From: Dyella sp. OK004
GTDB taxonomy: Bacteria > Pseudomonadota > Gammaproteobacteria > Xanthomonadales > Rhodanobacteraceae
Assembly: GCF_900114495.1 (NCBI RefSeq)
Contig: NZ_FOZI01000003.1
Location: 310,001 to 374,000, forward strand
DNA: 64,000 bases
Direction: 5' to 3'
The translations under genes and the position numbers were made by a program. The notes beneath the pieces are model-generated. The model searched no databases. It was not told where the DNA came from and saw only the letters and a program-made list of their open reading frames with translations. Positions 47,201-55,101 of the stretch are shown here, piece after piece; within the stretch, counting starts at the first letter, position 1, and each line of letters starts with the position of its first letter.

Positions 47201-50200
47201 GCTGATGGCCTGAGCACGCTGGGCGCGGGCAGCCTGCTGCTTGGTGGCTCGCGCCAGACTGGCGACGATGGCGATCACGTCACCACCATGGCGGATAGCG
47301 TGGTGCTGTCCAACGACGCTGCGCATCCGCTGCAGGGCGCGGAAATCCTGCTCGTCGCCAATGGGGGCACCAGAGTCGGCGCGCAGGGCGTGTTGCTCGA
47401 ATCCGGCAGCGTGCTCAAGGCAACCGGGCAAGGCAGCGGGGCGAGCAGCGTGCCACTGGTGTTCGGCGCCGTCGCGGGCACCGACGCCAACGGCCAGTCG
47501 ACCGCCGCAGTCAGCGGCGACGGCGCGCTGCTGCGCGTATCGCAGAACGGCGCGGCGGGCATCGTGCGCAACAATATCTCCGCCAACCCCGGTGGTGCGC
47601 TGACGATTGGGGCAGGTGCACGCATCGACGGCGGCGCGGCACTTACGCTCGATGCCACCGGCAGCACGTCGGTCGACGCTTCCGCCGCCTTGTCGGCGCA
47701 GGCCATCGACGCCAACAGCAACCGCATCACTTTCCTCGGGGACGGCGCCACCGTACCGGCCGGCGCGAACGGTTTTGTGATCGGCCGCGACACGCTGGAT
47801 CTGCTGCGCGGCGCGCAGAGCGTCACGCTGCGCAGCCGCGGCGACATGAACTTCCTCGGCGATGTGCGCATCGACTTGGCGCACGACCTGAATCTCAGCG
47901 CCGGCACTTTTGCCAGCGACGGCGGCACGGTGGACATTGAAGCCGGCAAGCTCGGCCTCTCCAACGACCTGGGCGCGGCGAACGGTACGTTCGTTGCCGG
48001 CACGGGCCAATTCACAGCGCGCGCGAATGAGGTGGACTTCGGCGCTGGCAACATCGGCCTACGTGGCTTCGGCGGCTTCTCGGCTACCGCGACGCAGGGC
48101 ATGCAAGGGCAGGGCACAGGACGCTTTGACTTCGGCAGCCTGGACGTCAACCTCACCTCACCGTGGCTGCTCGCCGGCGCTGGTGCGGATACGCAACTGA
48201 TCACCACCGGCGCACTGCGCGTCGGCGGTACGGCCGGCGCGATCTCGGGTGAACCCATGGGCGGCGCGCTGAGCCTGAGTGGCGGCAACGTGTCGATCGG
48301 CACCACCATCGCCGCGCCTGCGGGCAAGCTCGACGTGCACGCCACCAGCGGTGATCTGGCCGTGACCGATAGCGCGCTACTGACCGTTGGCGGCGTCAAC
48401 AAGACTTTCTTCGACACCACCACCTATGCGGCGGGCGGTGCGCTCAAGCTGATTGCCGACCACGGCGGCATCAGCCTCGGGCAGGGCGCTACGCTCGATT
48501 TCTCGGGCGCGGCGGGCGGCGGCGATGCCGGCAGCCTAGATGCCGAGGCAGGTGCGTCGCTCTCGCTGGCTGGCACCTTGCGTGGGCAGGCCAAGGACGG
48601 TTACCGCGGCGGCTACCTCACCCTGGGCAGCGGTACGGCGATGGATCTGGACGCGACCGCACAGCAAGCGGCCGCTGCTGGCGCCACTGGCTTGTTCCAG
48701 CTCACCACCGGAACGGGTGATCTGCATCTGTCGGCCGGCAACACGCTGCGCGCGCAGAAGGTCTATCTCAGCGCAGCCGGCGGCACGGTGGCGATAGACG
48801 GCACCGTCGATGCATCGGCCAATTCAGGTAGCCGCATCGAGCTGTACGGCGAACGCGGCGTCGATGTGGAGGGCAGCCTGATCGCCACCAGTGCCATCGC
48901 CGCGCAGCGCGGCGGTGATGTGGTGATCGGTACGGGCGGCACCGGCGATGGCACGTTCAACGCCAACTATGGCTACCAGAACGTGCAGTACGCCGACTCC
49001 GGCTATATCCATCTCGGACCGCAGGCGCGCATCGACGTGTCCGGCGGTTCGTCCGACGCGTTCTCGGGCGGTTCGGTAAGCCTGCGCGCGCCGCTGCTGG
49101 CTAATGACGACGTGCGCATCGCGGTGGACGGCGGCGGCGCGGCCATCAAGGGCGCGCGCGTGGTGACGCTGGAGCCGTATGCGCGGTGGAGCACGCAGGG
49201 CGGTTCGAGCGATCCGTCCAAGCGTTTCGACGGCCTAATCGATCCGGCCGGCTGGTACGCCACGAATGCCAACGGCGGTACGCCGATCATGGTTGCGGGC
49301 ACGTGGACCGACGCCAGCGGCAAGATCCTGCCGACGCCGGCCGACGCTACGCAGTTGAAGCAATACCTGCAGAACAACTATTTCATCCCGAAGCAGGTCA
49401 ACACCGACCACGCCGGTTTCTACGGCTATATCGACGGCGACGCGAGCAAGGGTCCGGGCACGCTGATGCGCTACGTGGAGCAGCCGGGCTACGTGTTCGG
49501 TAACCGCTACGCGAGCATCGCCAATCTGCAACTGCGGCCGGGCATCGAGCTGGTCAATCCGGCGAACGGCACGCGCGGTGGTGACATCGCGGTGCTCACC
49601 AACTGGAACCTCGGCGCAGGTATCACGCAGCCTGACGGCAGCATTGCGCTGGCCTATCGCTACCAGGGCCTTGCGCCCATGTTGACCGTGCGCGCGGCGG
49701 GCAACCTGGATCTCCAGGCCAGTATCACCGACGGTTTCTACCAGCAGAACAATGGCGCGACCCTGGCCAATCCGCCGGCACCACCTCCGCCGCCAGTGTC
49801 CGACAATGGCTATGCCGACGCACTGGCCGGGTACAACGTCTCGCAGCAATTCCTTGACGCGAAGGGTTTGTGGAACGGCACCATCAAGTTGCGCGATGGT
49901 TCGGCCGCGCTGGGTTACACGCCCGGCGGCGGCACCGTCAGCATCGCCAGCGATCCGTATTACCAGGCATTGCAGGCACCGTTGATGGGACAATCGAGCG
50001 ACTATTACGCCAATTACAAGGCCTACATTGGCGAAGTGGGTGACGGTACGCAGGCAAACACCTGGGTGTATGCGTACAACAACGTCGGAGGCCCGACGGC
50101 TAAAGGCTTTCTGGTCTACAAGCCCAGCACCCTGACGCAGATCAACCCTGTGGACTATCCGGTCTATCAGGACTATGTCACTGCATATCAGACTTGGTTG

Positions 50201-53200
50201 AAGTCCAACTTCGCCACCAATCCAGTCGCCAAGCGCATTACTACGCCCCCGCCGTTGCTGCTGCCGCTGGATAGCGACTATACGAAGTACACGGCGGACT
50301 ACGCGACCTACATTTCTGGCCACAATAACTATTTCACCTATGTCTTGACCAAAGTTGCCAACCAGATCTTCGGCACCCAGTTGTTCTATGCGCCGTTCGC
50401 ACCCAAGGCCAATCCGACCGACCCGCTCTACGCGAAGGCTTTGGCGGATTATCAGAAATCGCAGCAATTCCTTGACGCGAAAGGTTTGTGGAACGGCACC
50501 ATCAAGTTGCGCGACGGTTCGGCCGCGCTGGGCTACACGCCCGGCGGCGGCACCATCAGTATCGCCAGCGATCCGTATTACCAGGCGCTACAGGCACCGT
50601 TGACGGGACAGTCGAGCGACTACTACACCAACTACGAGGCCTACATCGGCGAAGTGGGTGACGGTACGCAGTCGAACACCTGGGTGTATGCGTACAACAA
50701 CGTCGGAGGCCCGACGGCTAAAGGCTTTCTGGTCTACAAGCCCAGCACCCTGACGCAGATCAACCCTGCGGACTATCCGGTCTATCAAGACTATGTCACT
50801 GCGTATCAGACTTGGTTGAAGTCCAACTTCGCCGCCAATCCGGTCGCCAAGCGCATCACTACGCCGCCGCCGCTGTTGCTACCTCTGGACAGTGATTACG
50901 CCAAGTACACCGGGAACTATGCGGTCTACATCACCGGCCATAACAACTACTTCAAGTATGTCGCCAACAGTGTCGCCAACCAGATTTTCGGCAGCCAGTT
51001 GTTCTATGCGCCGTTCACCCCGAAGTCCGACGTAGCTAGGCCTTCGGGCGGCACTGCCGTGCCGGTACCCGCAAGCGCCGCGAACAACAGCCCGTCCAAC
51101 ATGCCTTCGCTGGGCAGTCCCGTCTCGCTGGCCTCAGCGACCTTGCTTGGTGGTTCCAGCACTTCCTATCGGTTGGTGGCGGGCGCGCAGGTCGACGCTG
51201 TCGATCCGTTAGGTACGGTGGCCGGCGCTGGCGATGTGAATCTGGACAATCACTTTGCCGTAGTTGATACGCTCACACCCAACACCACGACCGGGCAACA
51301 GAGCAAGACCAACGGCAAAGCCGTGCTGCTGCCCGCGGTGGTGCGCACCGGCAGTGGCTCGATTGATATTGTCAGCGGTGGCAATGTGAACTGGCTGGAT
51401 GTAGCCGCGCCGACGGCCGTCTATACGGCCGGAACGCCGGCCCAGGGCAGCGCGACGGATACGAACGTGTCGGTGATCCGGTCGAACTGGATCAGCGAGC
51501 TTGCCAACACGCCGTACATGCTGAACACCGGTCAGGTAAATCCGGAGCATGGCGGAGACTTGATGCTCAGCGCGCGTGGCGACATCAATGCCATCCAGCA
51601 GGTGATCGACGCGGACGGCTCGGCTACCAAGGCCGCCGGCACTGACATCTCGCAGTACTGGTGGCCGTGGATGCAGACCGCCAACGCGGCGGACGGCTCG
51701 GCCTCGTCGATCAATTTCGCCAACTTCGGCCAGGGCGTGATGAGTGCCGGCGGCAATGTGGCGGTGAGCGCGGGTGGCGACATCCGCCAGCTCTCGGTCT
51801 CGCTGCCGACCACTTGGAAAGCGAACGCGGACGGCCAGAGCGTAACCACCTACGGCGGCGGCAATCTCGACGTACGTGCCGGCGGCGATATCCTTAGTGG
51901 TACCTATTTCGTTGCCAAGGGCAAAGGCAAGGTCGAGGCCGGCGGTGCGATCGGTGCGGATTTCCGCTACACGGCGCCGACCACCGATCCGAACTATGCC
52001 GGCCAGTCCACGCTGGTTTCCGCCCTGTTCGCGTTGCAGGATGCGCAGCTCGATGTACGGGCGCGCGCCGGCGCCGATATCGGCGGTGTCTACAATCCGT
52101 CGTATCTGTTTGTTGATCAGCGCAGCGGTTCCCCGGGCACGTCGATCTTGCCGGCCACCCATGGCGACGCGCAGAGCTACAGCGCCGCCTCTTCGTTTGG
52201 AGCGGAAGCCGTCGGTGGGAATGTGGTCTTCGACAGCCTGCGCTTGCCGGGTGCGTTGTTCGATTATGGGAGCAGCCAGACGATCAACAATCCCGGCGCC
52301 ATCCTGCCGACCACGCTGAGTCTGGCGGCGCCTTCGGGCAGCGTGGACATCCGCGGCGCCGGTGCGTTGTATCCCTCGGCGCAGGGCAACCTCACCGTGC
52401 TGGCCGACCAGAACGTTCTGTTGAGCCAGCAGGTGTCCACCATGCAGGATGGCTCGGGTGCCAGCAGCACCTATGGCCTCGGTCTGATCGATGCCCCAGA
52501 CAGCCTGCTGCCCTCGCCATTGCATCCGCGGGGCGACGAGTCGGTGGAGTCGAGCTTAGGCTGGCTCTGGTTGCGGGGTTATCTGGACAGCACCGAGGTG
52601 GCTGGGACCCTAGCTCATGCCAAGACGCCGCTGCACGCGGACGATCCGGCGCCGGTGCGCATGTATGCGCTGCACGGGGATATCGTCGACGGCATCCCGT
52701 CGCCTGCCGGATTCCAGTACCGCTCGCTGCAGTTGACGCCCTCGAAGCCCGCGCTGGTTCGGGCCGGCCGCGATATCGTCAACCTATCCCTGCTCGGGCA
52801 GCAGACTCATGACGCAGATGTCACGCTGGTATCCGCTGGTCGCGACATTTACGACCTGCCGATCAACAAGACTTTCCTGCCGAGTGGATCGACGGACCTC
52901 GGCAGCTACCAGCTCGCCGCGGCCTTGCTGCTCGGCGGTCCGGGCAGTTTCCTGATCGAGGCAGGCCGCAACATCGGTCCGCTAACCAGCCAGAGCGAGA
53001 CCGTCGCCACCGCGATCGTGCAGAAAACCGAGAACACGGGCATCGATGCGGTCGGCAATCGGTTCAACCCCTATCTGCCCCACGCAAGCGCGGACATCAA
53101 TCTGCTGTACGGGATCAGTCCGGGCGTGGCTACCGCCGATTTCATGGCGCACTACGTGGACGTCGCGGCCACGGGTGTCGACAGCCAGATGCCTGAACTC

Positions 53201-54400
53201 GTGGACTTCATGGAACGTCGCGTCGCTGGGCGCGTGGTGGATACGGGCTACGCGCAGGACAAGATCACGGTCCAGCTGACACCGCAGGAAGCGCGTCGCC
53301 TGTTCAATCAGGAGCCAGACTACGTACAACGGCAGTTCGTATCGAAGGCGCTGTTCACCATCCTCGCCAAGGTGGGCGCGGACTACAACGACAAGAGCAG
53401 CCCGTACTTCAGTCAGTACGCACGCGGCTATGCGGCGATCGACACGCTGTTCCCGGCCGGCTTCGGCTACACCGCCAATGGTTTGGGCCAGGGTGGCTTG
53501 AATGGTGCGCAGACCACGGTCGACACCGGCGATCTGGATCTCCGCGGCACCACCATCCAGACCCAACAGGGCGGTGACGTCACCGTGCTCGGGCCCGGCG
53601 GTCAGGCGTTGCTGGGCAGCGCGTCGGCACCTCCGGTCATCACCGACAGCCAGGGCAACGTGAAGGCAGGCCCCAACACCATGGGTGTGCTGACGCTGGA
53701 GCAGGGCGCCATCCGCATGTTCACCGACCGCAGCGTGCTGCTGGCGCAGAGCCGCGTGTTCACCGAACAGGGCGGCGACCTGGTGCTATGGAGTTCCAAC
53801 GGCGACATCAATGCGGGCCAGGGCGCCAAGACCACGGCGGAGATCCCGCCGCCGAACTACCTGTGCACGATCGACGCGTGGTGTCGCCTCGACGCACGCG
53901 GGCAGGTCAGCGGCGCGGGCATCGCCACGCTGCAGACTGTTTCGGGCGCGCCGGAGGGCAGCGTGTATCTGATCGCGCCGCGCGGCACGGTGGATGCAGG
54001 CGATGCCGGCATCCGTGTCTCGGGCAACCTGATTGTGGCCGCGGCGCGGGTAGCCAACGCCGACAACATCCAGGTGCAGGGCGAAAAGATCGGCGTGCCG
54101 GTGGCGCAATCGGTCAATGTGGGAGCGCTGAACGCGGCGAGCGCCGCGGCTAGCGCGGTAACCAAGGCGGCCGAGGATATGGCGCGGCAGCAGCAGGACG
54201 ACGCGCGCAGCAAGCTGCCCTCGGTCATCTCGGTGCAGGTGCTAGGTTTCGGCGATGGCAGCGCCAGTCTCAACAATGGCATGGGGGCGCCGCGGCGCTA
54301 CGACCCGAGCAGTCCGGTGCAGGTACTGGGCAGCGGCGTGCTGAGTGCGCGGGCTAAACAGCAGCTCACGGCGGAAGAGCGCAAGCAGCTGGCGGAATAA
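41294..54400 (+). CDS. giant two-partner secretion exoprotein (TpsA, filamentous-haemagglutinin/PdtA-like)
   Basis: A secreted or surface-held beta-helical protein of about 4368 residues. The GTG at 41294 follows GAGGG and gives an extended basic N-region and signal peptide (RRPLAQWIAAALAMGAAMQVHA). A Gln/Ala-rich stretch precedes the TPS secretion domain (about 170-290), recognisable from FNQSGGNQSSGANDWIALNRI and LLNRNGILFG, a variant of the NPNGI motif. The remainder is Gly/Ser/Asp-rich with repeated LxxxGxxxxxxA strands. A 206-residue unit is duplicated at 49841-51026. The only cysteines I see in the mature chain form CX5C at residues 4191 and 4197. The last 170 residues resemble the DUF3739-type tail. 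Partner: the TpsB at 33256. Roles in adhesion are family-based inference. Confidence 0.9.
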   Translation: MIKPLKSVDVVKASPRGALGRRPLAQWIAAALAMGAAMQVHAGNPPLSQAWLAGQRGQVGAPATGNVTTPVPTGLAAQTSGQLLQQRVVQQSIANLNNAAQAVAAQLSAQQAAQQAAQQLSSPVPDGLAAGGLQVAASLASNPLLWQNANAPVQTAAAGKTTVEVKQTAAKAIMTWDSFNVGRNTTLYFNQSGGNQSSGANDWIALNRIQDPSGVPSQILGQIKAEGSIYLLNRNGILFGAGSQVNTRSLLASSLNLFNGDVATSNTRFLNGGIADKNSTSSLLMDGVFTDGRNHDVVIEKGANITTGKQGFALVAAPHVSNAGVIVTDDGQAILAGGTAFYNPAGADGGATLQIAGSYDGQGINGFMGSVVNTGLIQARRGGVHMVGHDVTQAGVALASTSVAYPGSIELNARDQAAGNGSSLNFTRGGTLVLAPGSVTAVLPEKDGTTTSSSAAANAAFKGSALSLDGATVSLQSGSLLEAPGAAVAIAAHAYALDTSPTAGRVYVDSGAIIDVSGLADVVLPMSALLVNVSRIGQNELANSPLLRDGFLYRQKDVAVDSTQSGTRADGLGWVGSPILNVAGYVDNVPRTVEQLITKGGNLSLYGSEVILRSGSQVNLNGGFLSYQPGWVETPNLLGANGRVYDIAAADPDMTYVGFAGQFTMDHPRWGISQTFNDKLLGGTRRWDPGFVTGGDAGKLAVQASKALVLDADMTAQAFAGRNQVGQGKQPSGGNFEFDLPSALATDVRFTYTPGILLQQSALMLDKLVPGFNADTTWDTVIAAQPADTGHDADLRWWLPISTGMLSDGGFATVKLSTGDSSSQILQQAGSTLELRPGGSVDISANRITVLGDIRAPAGSISIASTGPGVQTPSMQAADGSLLRPDITIGKGATLSTRGLWVNDSGLTADQRVGDRYINGGSISLSTNIANSAGNKDLTGSVLLEAGSTLDVSSGGYVGGDAQVQKKNGVPTGRGGDVSLVTYGNANALLPQPAQLDGGELRLDGTLLGYGFGGGGTLSLQANYIQIGGDRAAMPMANGLYLDPAFFSGQGFDQYKLTAITDGIVAPGTQVRVTRNNFLPDYQALLIAPTGSDLYAKDVTHPNGVYATVGALDAYHRYVTRNSSAGTGFSLSAGQYLDWLVNPQDPSKGAPQYVGVSGSVLVGNGAGIDVDAGGNLALAGTQATTVLGTLTAHGGGIDVSTKQLTRASGLPQMTQRVWLSESALLDASGIALTDPWAAPVAGPDGTPHVPRTGVVLDGGNVSLKGSGGYVVAQQGSRIDVSGTADRFELPIRDPSGLGNTTRYLGTPVWSDAGNVTLGAAAGLYFDGQLQATGGAAAAEGGTLTLLGLGRRPGQLTAPRASGVLIQQSGLLVPQDAQPDSGVETGTPSGVVHFAADRLKGSGIDTLVIGPDPSQAGSLDLATAVPLGFAGDVNLSLGRAFIANTPAIQVLPAGATTLLSTANGYASGNGQVSIKAPYVSLTGGVVQTAAPVAMAGDGKLSLDANFIDIGGWLNLQSWGEADFESAGDIRFQAPPLLAYANGKPRPGLLFSTGNLSFKAAQLYPATDYRFAIVANGSGLKDASGNAIETTLIILPNGSSQTPLSAGGTLLLSANHIEQQGTLRAPSGNLIIGVTDAAAQATALGADPKLFPLTATQSVHLAPGSLTSVSLDGVTVPYGSTIDGVQWRYSADPFNDAPDLTAPPSKQISLNGADLALDAGAGIDLSGGGHLQAAEWVAGTGGTRDVLAQYSTTYQNSTAGTQIPQYADGRAIYAILPGYSAPVAASDAAFAKQGGAGPAVGQSVYLSGAPGLPAGYYTLLPARYATLPGAFRVVQDTSARDSVLGSNAVQPDGTLAVSGYFADALSGAHDARNTTFLAQSGKVWQQYSQYRLSDADTFFTSLANKAGKVAPAVAADAGRLTLAATRTLDLGTSLTAAPAKGGRGSQVDIAAQAIQVVGADTSAGDGYLTLSADGLSTLGAGSLLLGGSRQTGDDGDHVTTMADSVVLSNDAAHPLQGAEILLVANGGTRVGAQGVLLESGSVLKATGQGSGASSVPLVFGAVAGTDANGQSTAAVSGDGALLRVSQNGAAGIVRNNISANPGGALTIGAGARIDGGAALTLDATGSTSVDASAALSAQAIDANSNRITFLGDGATVPAGANGFVIGRDTLDLLRGAQSVTLRSRGDMNFLGDVRIDLAHDLNLSAGTFASDGGTVDIEAGKLGLSNDLGAANGTFVAGTGQFTARANEVDFGAGNIGLRGFGGFSATATQGMQGQGTGRFDFGSLDVNLTSPWLLAGAGADTQLITTGALRVGGTAGAISGEPMGGALSLSGGNVSIGTTIAAPAGKLDVHATSGDLAVTDSALLTVGGVNKTFFDTTTYAAGGALKLIADHGGISLGQGATLDFSGAAGGGDAGSLDAEAGASLSLAGTLRGQAKDGYRGGYLTLGSGTAMDLDATAQQAAAAGATGLFQLTTGTGDLHLSAGNTLRAQKVYLSAAGGTVAIDGTVDASANSGSRIELYGERGVDVEGSLIATSAIAAQRGGDVVIGTGGTGDGTFNANYGYQNVQYADSGYIHLGPQARIDVSGGSSDAFSGGSVSLRAPLLANDDVRIAVDGGGAAIKGARVVTLEPYARWSTQGGSSDPSKRFDGLIDPAGWYATNANGGTPIMVAGTWTDASGKILPTPADATQLKQYLQNNYFIPKQVNTDHAGFYGYIDGDASKGPGTLMRYVEQPGYVFGNRYASIANLQLRPGIELVNPANGTRGGDIAVLTNWNLGAGITQPDGSIALAYRYQGLAPMLTVRAAGNLDLQASITDGFYQQNNGATLANPPAPPPPPVSDNGYADALAGYNVSQQFLDAKGLWNGTIKLRDGSAALGYTPGGGTVSIASDPYYQALQAPLMGQSSDYYANYKAYIGEVGDGTQANTWVYAYNNVGGPTAKGFLVYKPSTLTQINPVDYPVYQDYVTAYQTWLKSNFATNPVAKRITTPPPLLLPLDSDYTKYTADYATYISGHNNYFTYVLTKVANQIFGTQLFYAPFAPKANPTDPLYAKALADYQKSQQFLDAKGLWNGTIKLRDGSAALGYTPGGGTISIASDPYYQALQAPLTGQSSDYYTNYEAYIGEVGDGTQSNTWVYAYNNVGGPTAKGFLVYKPSTLTQINPADYPVYQDYVTAYQTWLKSNFAANPVAKRITTPPPLLLPLDSDYAKYTGNYAVYITGHNNYFKYVANSVANQIFGSQLFYAPFTPKSDVARPSGGTAVPVPASAANNSPSNMPSLGSPVSLASATLLGGSSTSYRLVAGAQVDAVDPLGTVAGAGDVNLDNHFAVVDTLTPNTTTGQQSKTNGKAVLLPAVVRTGSGSIDIVSGGNVNWLDVAAPTAVYTAGTPAQGSATDTNVSVIRSNWISELANTPYMLNTGQVNPEHGGDLMLSARGDINAIQQVIDADGSATKAAGTDISQYWWPWMQTANAADGSASSINFANFGQGVMSAGGNVAVSAGGDIRQLSVSLPTTWKANADGQSVTTYGGGNLDVRAGGDILSGTYFVAKGKGKVEAGGAIGADFRYTAPTTDPNYAGQSTLVSALFALQDAQLDVRARAGADIGGVYNPSYLFVDQRSGSPGTSILPATHGDAQSYSAASSFGAEAVGGNVVFDSLRLPGALFDYGSSQTINNPGAILPTTLSLAAPSGSVDIRGAGALYPSAQGNLTVLADQNVLLSQQVSTMQDGSGASSTYGLGLIDAPDSLLPSPLHPRGDESVESSLGWLWLRGYLDSTEVAGTLAHAKTPLHADDPAPVRMYALHGDIVDGIPSPAGFQYRSLQLTPSKPALVRAGRDIVNLSLLGQQTHDADVTLVSAGRDIYDLPINKTFLPSGSTDLGSYQLAAALLLGGPGSFLIEAGRNIGPLTSQSETVATAIVQKTENTGIDAVGNRFNPYLPHASADINLLYGISPGVATADFMAHYVDVAATGVDSQMPELVDFMERRVAGRVVDTGYAQDKITVQLTPQEARRLFNQEPDYVQRQFVSKALFTILAKVGADYNDKSSPYFSQYARGYAAIDTLFPAGFGYTANGLGQGGLNGAQTTVDTGDLDLRGTTIQTQQGGDVTVLGPGGQALLGSASAPPVITDSQGNVKAGPNTMGVLTLEQGAIRMFTDRSVLLAQSRVFTEQGGDLVLWSSNGDINAGQGAKTTAEIPPPNYLCTIDAWCRLDARGQVSGAGIATLQTVSGAPEGSVYLIAPRGTVDAGDAGIRVSGNLIVAAARVANADNIQVQGEKIGVPVAQSVNVGALNAASAAASAVTKAAEDMARQQQDDARSKLPSVISVQVLGFGDGSASLNNGMGAPRRYDPSSPVQVLGSGVLSARAKQQLTAEERKQLAE
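49841..50458 (+). repeat. 618-bp in-frame tandem duplication in TpsA, unit 1
   Basis: Encodes SQQFLDAKGLWNGTIKLRD... through the ...KANPTDPLYAKALADYQK linker. It is nearly identical to unit 2 over most of its length, and the two diverge mainly toward the 3' end. The period is exactly 618 bp (206 codons). The Tyr/Asn/Pro-rich content differs from the surrounding beta-helix repeats. Confidence 0.9.
50459..51026 (+). repeat. 618-bp in-frame tandem duplication in TpsA, unit 2
   Basis: Second copy of the unit, starting again at SQQFLDAKGLWNG and ending near YAPFTPKS. Differences from unit 1 are few in the first 130 codons (for example Val to Ile, Met to Thr) and more frequent afterwards, as expected for an ageing duplication. 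Confidence 0.9.
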
Positions 54401-54424
54401 ATCGATATCGCCATCGATAATCGG

Positions 54425-54907
54425 GTGTTTCCATTATGGAAACGCCCTTGGTGGGATTTTATCCGGCGAATACGGATAATCCATCCGGCAGGGAGTGCAA
54501 TAGCGGTGCAGCAGCCTGGTCGAGGCAAGGCGTTCGCGTTATCCGAGGCGTTGCGTCAATTACTGGATGCGCGTCAGGATAAAATGGCCGATCGGTTGAT
54601 TGATCAATGCAGCAACGAGCTGGTTCGGCAAATCAGCGAATCCCCCATAGCGTCACTCAATGTGCGCCTTTCCTATCTATTGAAGACGCGTCTGCGGCGG
54701 CGTACGACGCAGGGTGAGCGTGGTCTGCACAGCGCCGCGCCGTTACTGGTGAGCGTGTTCAATTTGTGGTGCCGCGAGGGGCGGCGGGCGTCTGTACGAA
54801 GTGTTTTGCGCGAACTTGGCGGTGCCGATCTGCGCGCACTGCGCGAGGAGCGCGAGCTGGATCCCGAAGTGGTGTCGATGCTGCGCGAATTCGATTTGTG
54901 TGCTTGA
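54425..54907 (+). CDS. small helical protein of unknown function downstream of TpsA
   Basis: A 160-residue mostly helical, Arg-rich protein with no signal peptide (KAFALSEALRQLLDARQDKMADRLIDQCSNELVRQ..., then LRELGGADLRALREERELDPEVVSMLREFDLCA). The frame opens at a GTG at 54425; a second GTG at 54506, with GGGAG upstream, would give 133 residues and may be the true start. It sits 25 bp after TpsA. In P. aeruginosa the small gene phdA follows pdtA in the same position, but I see no motif proving homology. Function unknown. Confidence 0.55.
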   Translation: MFPLWKRPWWDFIRRIRIIHPAGSAIAVQQPGRGKAFALSEALRQLLDARQDKMADRLIDQCSNELVRQISESPIASLNVRLSYLLKTRLRRRTTQGERGLHSAAPLLVSVFNLWCREGRRASVRSVLRELGGADLRALREERELDPEVVSMLREFDLCA

Positions 54908-55101
54908 TCACACTTTCTCGTATGCGCGACGTGATGATTATGTCTATTAAGTCTTCGGGTGTGTCATTTGGATTATTTGGAAAATTAAAGTCATCGATAG
55001 GACATTTTCAATTACATATGTTTTTAATCGGTGTGTCACTCCGAGTCTGTAAAAAATCGCAGGCCTCCACTCCGGAGGTAATCTCAAAGTAGGGGTATGT
55101 C

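Noticed and set aside
54766-55092. 108-codon frame between TpsA's neighbour and the PstS-like gene
   Set aside because: It starts inside the upstream gene in another frame, runs through the AT-rich promoter region and shows no domain or ribosome site.
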